NCBI GenBank assembly: GCA_023935145.1
Contig: CM043697.1
Span: 50,280,001 to 50,344,000, forward strand
Reading direction: 5' to 3'
DNA: 64,000 nt
Source: Bretschneidera sinensis
Taxonomy: Eukaryota; Streptophyta; Magnoliopsida; Brassicales; Akaniaceae
Within the stretch, counting starts at the first letter, position 1. Every line of letters starts with the position of its first letter. Under the pieces are notes generated by a model. That model was not told the origin of the DNA, did no database searches, and saw nothing but the letters and a program-made list of their open reading frames with translations. Both the position numbers and the translations under genes were made by a program. Shown one piece after another: positions 56,038 to 64,000 of this stretch.

Positions 56038-57435
56038 TCAAGGTAAGTAGACAGGATCCATAAGTGGAATGTCTTCCATTTCCGGATCTTGTCTATCCAT
56101 TAAGATCTTAAGGCGTTAACCATTGATTTTAAAGACCCGGCCATCTCTAGTATCCTCAATTTCTACCGACCCATTTTAAAAAACATTTTTCACCACAAAA
56201 AGGCTGGTCCACCTCGACCGAAGTTTTCCAGGATGCTTATGGAGTCTAGAGTCGTACAAGAACACCCGATCATTAGGTTTAAACGTTTTCCTCAAAATAT
56301 TTTTATCATGGAATACTTTCATCTTAGCTTTATAGATTCTAGAGTTCTCATAAGCATCATTCCTTAACTCTTCTAACTCGGTCAACTGATATTTCCGAAG
56401 CTTACCAGTTTCTCCTATGTCAAAATTAAAAGATTTAATTGCCCAACACACTCGATGCTCGAGCTCTACAGGTAAGTGGCAAGGCTTTCCAAAAACAAGC
56501 CGATAAGATGACATACCTAAGAGAGTTTTAAAAGCTGTATGGTAAGCCCAAAGTGCATAAACTAGTCTCAGGGACCAATCCTTGCGATCCGGATTAACCG
56601 TTTTTTCTAAAATTTGTTTAATCTCCCTATTAGCGAGCTCTACTTGCCCACTAGTCTGAGGATGATAAGCAGTAGAAATTTTATGTAACACCCCATATTT
56701 TCGCATCAAAGCTTCAAAAGAACGGTTGCAAAAATGTGTACCTTGATCACTAATTATAGCACGTGGTGTACCAAATCGAGATAACACATTTTCTTTAAGA
56801 AATTTAATTACTGTTCTATTATCATTGCTTTGGCAAGCTGCTGCCTCTACCCACTTAGATACATAATCTATTGCCACAATGATATATAGGTGTCCAAAGG
56901 AAGGAGGAAAGAGTCCCATAAAATCGATGCCCCAACAATCAAAGATTTCAATTACTAAAATGGGGTTTAAGGGCATCATATTTCGACAAGACACAGCTCC
57001 TAACTTTTGACACCTTTCACATGAGCGACAATAGGTGTTTGCATCCTTAAACAAGGTAGGCCAATAAAATCCACACCGCAAAATTTTTGCAGCGGTGTTT
57101 TTCATTGAAAAGTGGCCTCCATAAGCTAGGGAATGACAAAATTCTAAGACACGTGCAATCTCTTCATTAGGGATGCAACGCCTTAGAATTTGGTCCGGGC
57201 AGTACTTGAAAAGATAGGGGTCATCCCAATAAAAATTACATACCTTATATAAAAATTTTCTCTTTTCTTGAGAGCTCCAATCCACTGGTATCTCACCTGT
57301 AACCAAATAATTCACAATGTGAGCAAACCATGGCAAATAAGTAACATAAAGTAAATACTCATCGGGAAAGTCATCTTTGATCGGCATGTCATCAGATGTG
57401 TCTTCAAATGTGAGCCTTGAAAGATGGTCAGCCAC
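56038..57435 (-). pseudogene. Athila copy B integrase
   Basis: Runs from [20 protein letters not shown] (end of RNase H) through the zinc finger ([20 protein letters not shown] ... CRSCERC) and the core WGIDFMG (aspartate), [11 protein letters not shown] (aspartate) and [15 protein letters not shown] (glutamate), all present, to [15 protein letters not shown] stop at 56176 (TAA for a GAA codon in copy A) precedes [12 protein letters not shown] and the end DPVYLP at 56038. The zinc finger has Y where copy A has C in HACGGH; both keep the histidines. Confidence 0.88.
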
Positions 57436-58503
57436 TACATTTTCTACTCCTTTCTTGTCTTTGATGGTGATGTCGAATTCTTGTAGGAGTAAGATCCATC
57501 ATATTAAGCGCACCTTAGCATCCTTCTTTGTAAGAAGGTATTTGAGAGCAGCATGATCTGTAAAAATAAGGATAGAAGAACCAATTAAGTATGCACGAAA
57601 TTTATCTAAAGCAAATACTACAGCTAGCAATTCTTTTTCAGTTGTGGATTAATTCATCTGAGCACTATTCAAAGTCTTACTAGCATAGTAAATTACAAAA
57701 GGTTTTCCCTCTCTTCACTTTCCAAGAACAGCACCTACAGCGTAGTCACTAGCATCACACATGATTTCAAAAGGTAAATTCAAATAAGGTGACTGCATTA
57801 TAGGTGCTGAAGTAAGCTTGCCAATCAGCGTTTTAAAGGCCTCTTGACAAGCTGCAGTCCACTCAAATGGGGCATCTTTAATTAGGAGGGCATATAATGG
57901 TCTAGATATGTTGGAAAAATTTTGTATGAACCTCCTATAAAAGCCAGCATGACCAAGGAAAGATCTCACATCCTTTATTGTCTTAGGCGTAGGTAATCTA
58001 GAGATTAATTCAATCTTAGATTGATCAACCTCTATTCCTTTAGAAGAGACAATATACCCTAAGACAATACCGGATGGGACCATGAAATGACATTTTTCCC
58101 AGTTTAAAACCAATTCTTTTTCCTCACATCGAATTAATACTCTTTCCAAATTCATTAAGCATGTATCAAATGAAGATCCAAAAATAGTCAGGCCATCCAT
58201 AAAAACCTCAATGCAATTTTCAACCATGTCACTAAAAACACTCATCATGCAACGCTGAAAAGTGGCAGGGGCATTACATAATCCAAATGGCATTCTACGA
58301 AAAGCATAAGTGCCAAAGGGACAAGTAAAAGTGGTTTTATCCTGGTCTTCTAATGTAATTTCTATTTGATAATAGCCAGAATAACCATCTACGAAACAGT
58401 AAAAAGGATGACCAGTTACACGCTCAAGAATTTGATCAATAAAAGGGAGTGGGAAATGGTCTTTCTGGGTGGCAGCGTTTAATTTTCTGTAATCAATGCA
58501 CAT
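57436..58503 (-). pseudogene. Athila copy B reverse transcriptase-RNase H
   Basis: MCIDYRKLNAATQKDHFPLP, FVDGYSGYYQIEITLEDQ, FRRMPFGLCNAPATFQRCM, then VFMDGLTIFG: the catalytic pair FMDD of copy A is FMDG here, removing an essential aspartate. RNase H begins EIMCDASDYAVGAVLGK. Stops follow at about 57712, 57652 and 57505 (two of them CGA-to-TGA type). The frame resumes at [12 protein letters not shown]. Confidence 0.88.
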
Positions 58504-58506
58504 ACG

Positions 58507-60372
58507 TCACCTGGTCACAAGTTTGGTAGGGACTAACTCTCCTAGGTCATTCATTACCACAGTGACTCCGGACTTTTTGGGAACGACTTGTGTAGGACTT
58601 ACCCATTTACTATCAACTATGGGATATATAATACCCGCATCTAACAGTTTCAGCACTTCATTTTTCACTACTTCTTTCATAGTGGGGTTAAGTCTACATT
58701 GAGGGTCTCTATGAGGACTGGTTCCTTCATCCAAATTTATTTTATGGGAACAGATCAGGGGACTAATTCCCTTCAAATCAGCCATGCTCCATCCTAAGGC
58801 CAATTTATGTGCAATTAAAGTCTGAATTAATTTCTCACATTGGGTCTCAGATAATTCAGAAGAAATAATAACAGGAAAGGTATCACCTGGACCGAAAAAG
58901 GCATGTTTAAAACCCTTAGGTAGTGGCTTCAATTCGACTTTAGGTGCTTCCACACTTGAAGTGATTTGTTTTCCACTTCTTTCGGGCAACTCCTCGAACC
59001 TTGGATGCCATGCCCGAGTGCCATAATCCTGAGATTTTTCAAAAACAGCACAAATGTCAATTATATCAGTTTTATCATCAAATAAATCAATCTCAGAATT
59101 AACAAGAAAACTCTTAAAATGATCAAAATGATGAGCCATGGAAACTCCCTCATCGATGAGTGACTCGATCATATATAGCTGGTGGTTTTCATCCTCATCT
59201 TCGGGCTGTTTTGCAACATTGAAAATGTTCACTTCTAAGGTCATGTTTCCAAAAGACAGCTTCATGAGTCCATTCCTACAATTAATAAGAGCATTTGCAG
59301 TAGCAAGGAAAGGTCTACCCAAAATCAAAGGAATTTTAGAGTTAGTGTCAACCGCAGAAGTAGTATCAAGGATTAGAAAATCAACAGGATAGTAAAATTT
59401 ATCAATCTGAATCAACACATCCTCTACCACACCCCGGGGTACTTTGACTGAACGGTCAGCCATTTGTAGCACCACACTGGTTGGTTTGATTTCTCTGAAA
59501 CCTAGCTGTAAATAAATGGAAAATGGCATCAGGTTTACACTAGCTCCTAAATCTAGCAAGGCTTGTCCAACCTCATGATTTCCAATGCTACAAGCAATGG
59601 TAGGACAGCCCGGATCCTTGTATTTTGGGGGAATTCTTTCCTCAATTAAGGCACTAACTTGCTCAGTTAGGAATGCAATTTTCTTGACATGGTGTTTCCT
59701 CTTAATTGTGCATAAATCTTTGAGAACTTTTGTATAAGTAGGAACTTGTTTAATCACATGCAACAGAGGAAGATTGAGTTTCACTTGCCTCAAGTTCTCT
59801 AGGATTTTGTTATTTAAGTCCATATTCTTCTTGTTTGACTTTAAGGCTTGAGGAAATGGTGCCTTAACAGGACTTTTGGTCACTTCAGGGTCTTTGGACA
59901 GCTCGGTATTACTACTAGTTTGACTCTTTTCCACATCCTTGGATTCATTCATTGGTGAGATGTGCAGTGACTTACCACTTCGGGTCACTATGGCATTTAT
60001 ATCCTTCAAATTTTCTTATGCCATATGTTGACCACGAGGTGTGGACTGAGCTTGGGAAGAGAACTTACCTCGCTCAGTCACACTTAAGGAGCCCATTAAT
60101 TTGGACACTTGGCTCTTAATTTCTTTATGCTCTTCAACCACCTGCGTAATTAATGCCTCAACCCTCTGGTTTGTCTTACATTGTGCCTCTATAAAAGCCT
60201 GTAAGGTGTCTTCTAAGGAGTTCCTAGAGGATGAGGGTGCATGATAAGGTGCAGGGAATGATCTAGGGGGCTGTGCATGCTGCTGACTTTCAGATTTCCA
60301 GCTGAAGTCGGGGTGATTCCGCCACCTCGGATTATAAATGCTAGATAAAGGTACAAGAAGCTTCTTGTACAT
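58507..60372 (-). pseudogene. Athila copy B protease and flanking linker
   Basis: 60372-60016 is the gag C-terminal part (NPRWRNHPDFSWKSESQQHA, LQAFIEAQCKTNQRVEALIT). A TAA at 60013 replaces CAA of copy A. 60009-58507 is open for 500 codons: AIVTRSGKSLHISPMN, the protease QALLDLGASVNLMPFSIYLQ with DLG, RSVKVPRGVVEDVLIQ, IPLILGRPFLATANALI, then the RT approach region to a stop at 58507 (TGA for tryptophan). Confidence 0.87.
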
Positions 60373-60432
60373 GCCTAAGGCATTACATTGGTCCTCATAC
60401 AGCCCTCTTATATCAGCAAATACGGAGAATTC

Positions 60433-61413
60433 TTAGAGGAGATGATCTACCCCGCCACACACCAAACACGGCTCTAAAGACTTGGCATGATTAGCTGCAT
60501 GTGTTTGCTTTGAGCCTTTAGTTTTCAATGCTTCTAACTCCCTAGTGAGCAGTTCGACCTTAGCTTTCAGATTGTCTTCTTCCCTAAGATGGTATATCCC
60601 TCCACCACTGGGGTTTCGTGTATGTCGTGACCTACTCGTGCTTTCAGTAGCACTAGGTCCAGTCCATGTATGAGCATTCTCAGCAAGCTCATTGAGGTAT
60701 TCAAGAGCCTTATCGGGATCTTTTTGCAGAAATTCCCCATTGCACATCATCTCTACAAATTGGCATTCTCTATAGGTAAGACCCTCATAGAAGTAGCTCA
60801 CTAAACGCCAATTTTCATACCCATGGTGTGGACACATACTTAACAGCTCTTTAAATTTCTCCCAAGACTGATACAAAGTCTCGTTTTCCTTTTCTGCAAA
60901 GGTGGAGATTTGTCTTTTCAATGCATTAGTCTTGTGCTGAGGGAAGTATTTGTTATAGAAGGCCCTAGTCATCTCAGTCCACGATCCAATAGATCGTGGT
61001 CTCAGTGAGTATAGCCAAATCTTAGCTCTATCCTTCAAAGCAAAAGGAAAGAACTTAAGCCGCACAATGTCAGCAGTTGCACCTTGACTATGGAAAGTTG
61101 CAACTACTTCCTCAAACTCTCTGATGTGCACATATGGGTTCTTATTTTCCATGCCATAAAATGTAGGGAGTAACTGTATCATCCCTGTTTTAAGGTCTAA
61201 TTGAGGAATGTTGGCTGGAAACATGATGCAAGATGGTGTGGTTGTACGTGTAGGGTGGAAGTAATCATGAAGGGTCCTAGCAGGTTGATCTTCGTGTTCA
61301 CTCATTTCCTCAGGACTAGATGGATTATCAAATAAAGGGTTTAAAAAGTTCAATCCTGACTCTAGCACAGGCCTACAAGCAAATCTACCCAAATTGTCTC
61401 TATATCTGGGCAT
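60433..61413 (-). pseudogene. Athila copy B gag
   Basis: 326 open codons from MPRYRDNLGRFACRPVLES at 61413. It is longer and cleaner than in copy A: the three positions that are stops in copy A are sense here. Gag domain VHIREFEEVVATFHSQG, LKFFPFALKDRAKIWLYSL, FYNKYFPQHKTNALKRQ. The zinc knuckle starts CLVCGGVDHL but then breaks: a TAA replaces a lysine codon at about 60433 and the last cysteine codon is changed, so RNA binding would be impaired. Confidence 0.88.
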
Positions 61414-61553
61414 GCAAGTTCACAAAAATCCTAAAAAGAAAGAATAAAATAAAATAAATTAATGCAGCAAGCTAAAAGAAATAACAAGGTTACCGCCTTT
61501 ACAGCTGATGAAAAGAAAAACTATTGACAATCTTCTTTGTACTTAAATGCATT

Positions 61554-61574
61554 TCCCCGGTAACGGTGCCAAAA
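61554..61574 (-). promoter_or_regulatory. Primer-binding site of Athila copy B
   Basis: The minus strand reads TTTTGGCACCGTTACCGGGG just inside the 5' LTR, close to the TGGCGCCGTTGCCGGGG site usual for Athila. Confidence 0.8.
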
Positions 61575-61576
61575 TT

Positions 61577-63020
61577 TGATTACGCCCAAAATATAACACG
61601 GTAGTTATAGTACAGTTTTGGGTGTCGATTCCATAGGGAAACAAGTTAATTACAGAAGAAGGTGTAAACTTGAACACAAACGATAAAAGATTGATTAAAA
61701 GAATCTGATTGATTGATTTTATGAAAATTATGTGAATGATTGAATAATATAATAAAGAAATGACAAGGTTCCGGAAATCCTCCCTAAGTTTATTGCCCTA
61801 ATCCTAGCTTGATTCAGTTGTTTTTATCTCGATTGCAAGTTTCACATCCCAAACAGGCAATCGGCAAATATTTGATTAAAGCGCATTTATAAATCCTAAT
61901 GTAATTGTTATGAAATCTTCTTTACTTTCAAGCACACATGACCTAACTTAAATTATCAAGAGACGACGATATATCTAAACGAAAATACCGCAGCAATTGA
62001 CAAACCTATAAAAGAGATCTACCGGACTCAATCACACCCAAACAGGTACATATAAGAAAAGCATGACTGAACTTATATGGAAAAGAAGCATGCAATCACC
62101 ATAGTAATAATAAATCTACTAATTAAATTAAGAATAAAACATAAAAATATTTAACGAAAATGATATCCAACTACAACCGAATCAAATAAAGAAAAATAAG
62201 AACAACAACACCTAGGGATTCATCTTTTCGCCTTGCTTGGAGACTAGCTAGCCATAGGGCTCATGCTTCCTTGAGTTGCCTCCGGCCTCTCAACGATCAT
62301 CCTCAACTTGCCTCCAAATTTATACTTTCAGATTCCTCCTAAAGGCCCTCTAGAGTCACTCTCTGATGATTTCAGATGAGCTCAAGCTGAAGTGGAGTGG
62401 GTCTTATATAGGCAAATACCAAGAGTGCAGTGTGTTTCCCATCCGATGTGGAATGTGGGATATAGAAATGTGTTTTCCAACCGATGTGGGATGTGGGATT
62501 TAAGCCCAAAATCACGCTGAAATCCTGCACAGCCCGCACAGCCTGACCTTTGTTTACTAAAACTGCCATAACTTTCTCTAGAAAAATCCTTTTGACGAAC
62601 CGTAATATTCTCCAGAAAATAGACTTCTGGATCTTTCTAAGTATATATGGCTCATCTCCTGGTTCTTCTTGTATCAATACAGTTTAATTTTCAAAGATGA
62701 TTGATCTGTACGGGCAATTCTCGCAATTTAGTGAAACTCCTTTCCAATGCGGGCAGCAGCTGTTGCTCTTTTAAGCCCTCCATCTTGTCCTTCCGGAAGT
62801 ATTCCTTCACTCCAGTATGCCTCGAGTCTTTGTACTTCAAGCAATGATAACTTTTCCTCCTCTTTTGAGCTTAAAGTACCTGAAAATGCACCGAAGTAGA
62901 TCAATGATCCAAGAATGATACTTTAGAGTTGTTAACATATAAAAGTGCAATTAAAACCTAGATCAACCCTAAAATGCTAACAATTAAGTACTGTTAAGAT
63001 GCATTTTATAACTCTCATCA
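61577..63020 (-). repeat. 5' LTR of Athila copy B
   Basis: 1444 bp on the plus strand from TGATTACGCCC to CTCTCATCA. It contains a minus-strand frame of 101 codons (62677-62372) also present in the 3' LTR (54060-53764); it overlaps the promoter and is probably not coding. Confidence 0.92.
62403..62492 (-). promoter_or_regulatory. LTR promoter of Athila copy B: two USE-like boxes and TATA
   Basis: Minus strand: ATCCCACATCG at 62492-62482 is an exact match to the plant snRNA USE consensus RTCCCACATCG. A second copy with one change, ATTCCACATCG, is at 62454-62444, and after 33 nt TATATAAG follows at 62410-62403. The arrangement matches RNA polymerase II snRNA promoters as I know them; its use here is inferred. 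Confidence 0.65.
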
Positions 63021-63025
63021 ACTAC

Positions 63026-63540
63026 TAGCTCACAAGGGACTGGGAAAGGAAGGTGGTCAGACCACCTTTGAGATATAGGTTTGTGGATGCTAATATAGCA
63101 GCTCCTTGGACAGAAGGAGAGGTTCAACCAGAAACTTACATGGATGCCATGGAATATAAGGAGTTGCTAAAGTGGCAGCTAGCTATGGAGGAAGAAATGG
63201 ATTCTTTAAGGAAGAACAACTCTTAGGAATTGGTGCCCAAACCAGAAAAACAGAGAGTTGTGGATTATAGGTGGATCTACAAAATCAAAGAAGGAAACAC
63301 TCCAGGGGATAAAGTCTGGTATAAAGCTAGGCTGGTGGCGAAGGGGTTCACACAAAGAGAAGGCATAGATTTCACCAAAATATTCTCACCAGTTGTGAAA
63401 TACAAGACGATATGGATAGTATTGGCTATGGTGGTCCAATTTGATTGGGAGATTAAGCAAATAGATGTGAAGACAGCGATCTTACATGGAGAGCTTGATG
63501 AGACCATCTACATGAGGCAACCCGAAGGCTATGAGAATTT
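63026..63540 (+). pseudogene. Tork-like reverse transcriptase, N-terminal part
   Basis: Continues the element interrupted at 52948. Before the stop (63223-63225): RYRFVDANIAAPWTEGE, YMDAMEYKELLKWQLAMEEE. After it: [70 protein letters not shown]. The homology stops at about 63535, before the YVDD motif. The 139-aa frame runs on into unrelated sequence to 63649. Confidence 0.88.
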
Positions 63541-63632
63541 TTTAGATTTTTTCCTGTTTTCTACTTTCTACATACTTGCATTTTTGGGCAACCTTGATCG
63601 GGTTGGTTCACCCCCGCTTCCCAGTAGATGTG
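63541..63632. other. Short unassigned segment
   Basis: T-rich then GC-richer sequence between the broken RT and the next LTR. It may be a deletion junction of the Tork-like element; nothing recognisable. Confidence 0.3.
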
Positions 63633-64000
63633 TGTTGGTATTTGTCTAAGGTTTGTATAGGTCTGACCATGGTTCAAAGATGGTTAAAGTCTAAACCAAA
63701 GTTGGATAATTAAATTTCAGCAAGTTAGAAGACTGCACACATGTGTGTGCATCAATTTGGAGTAAGATAAGGGTAGGTGCACTGGTGTGCGCACTTCAGC
63801 ACACAATCAGGAAAATGTGCGCACAGCTGCAGCATCAGTGTGCGCCTAGGCGCCCTCCACCAGCGCCTTGGCGCCCAGAATGGTGTCTCCCTGACCCGCA
63901 CCAATGCCTAGGAACTCCTCACCAGCACCATGACGTCCAGAAGGTATGCAAAGGTGCCCTGCCCAGCGCCATGGGGCCCCCTATTGAGCGCCTAGGCGCT
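63633..64000 (+). repeat. Partial LTR of a related copia element, runs off the window
   Basis: Starts TGTTGGTATTTGTCTAAGG, similar to the Tork-like LTR start at 49491 (TGTTGGAGTTTTGTCCAAGG), and like it becomes GC-rich with GCGCCCAGAATGG-type words. 63780-64000 carries repeated palindromes TGTGCGCACA and GCGCCTAGGCGC. Strand and identity are inferred from the LTR start; the end lies outside the window. Confidence 0.55.

Larger units (their letters stand above)
52949..63020 (-). mobile_element. Athila-like Ty3/gypsy retrotransposon, copy B
   Basis: 10072 bp, with perfect target duplications ACTAC at 52944-52948 and 63021-63025. Both LTRs, primer-binding site, gag-pol and polypurine tract are present on the minus strand. 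It is the same family as copy A (same LTR ends, same polypurine tract, high similarity through the whole coding region) but in the opposite orientation. It splits the Tork-like element between integrase and RT. No env-like gene. Several stops and a changed RT active site show it is not autonomous. Confidence 0.92.
49491..63540 (+). mobile_element. Ty1/copia retrotransposon (Tork-like), interrupted and 3'-truncated
   Basis: A 5' LTR (49491 to about 50354), primer-binding site, gag, protease and integrase occupy 49491-52943. Athila B then interrupts, and RT resumes at 63026 and ends at about 63535 before the catalytic YxDD motif. No 3' half of RT, RNase H or own 3' LTR is seen. The motifs ([49 protein letters not shown]) resemble Tork/Tnt1-type copia elements. 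Confidence 0.85.

Noticed and set aside
62372..62677. 101-codon frame in the Athila B LTRs (also 53764-54060)
   Set aside because: It overlaps the TATA and USE boxes and is broken in copy A, so it is more likely a shadow of conserved LTR sequence than a gene.

Overview
The window looks like a repeat-dense, gene-poor stretch of a flowering-plant nuclear genome, most likely a eudicot. The evidence is AT-rich DNA, plant-type Ty3/gypsy and Ty1/copia retrotransposons, a plant CACTA (En/Spm) DNA transposon, and one small secreted-peptide gene of plant type. No species can be named from the sequence. No tRNA, rRNA, CRISPR or bacterial features were seen.

Layout. 1-988 is flanking DNA. 989 to about 35190 is one old Tekay/Del-like chromovirus on the minus strand, opened up by later insertions. 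Its left LTR holds a solo LTR (1081-1539) and a 15.25-kb CACTA transposon (2737-17986). The CACTA itself holds a deleted Ty3/gypsy element (5043-9717, TSD GTTTG). The chromovirus pol gene is split by an Athila-like Ty3 element on the plus strand (20537-29962, TSD GGTAG, called Athila A). 35190-42403 is the least transposon-rich part: a MITE candidate, a long inverted repeat, a TA microsatellite and the only convincing host gene (38215-38460). That gene encodes an 81-aa secreted peptide precursor resembling the CTNIP/SCREW phytocytokines. 42404-47390 is a complete but decayed Ty1/copia element on the minus strand (TSD GTTTT). 47391-49490 holds LINE/RNase H-like debris and a tandem duplication. 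From 49491 a Tork-like copia element on the plus strand is split by a second Athila-like copy on the minus strand (52949-63020, TSD ACTAC, Athila B) and resumes to about 63535. A further related copia LTR starts at 63633 and leaves the window.

How the parts relate. Insertion order follows from nesting: chromovirus first, then the solo LTR, CACTA and Athila A into it, and the gypsy derivative into the CACTA. Every transposon coding region carries stops, frameshifts or lost catalytic residues, so none appears autonomous. The two Athila copies belong to one family, lie in opposite orientation about 23 kb apart, and carry different lesions. Their four LTRs share a promoter layout like that of plant snRNA genes: a USE-like box exactly 33 nt upstream of the TATA box. 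The peptide gene is the one item with likely host function.
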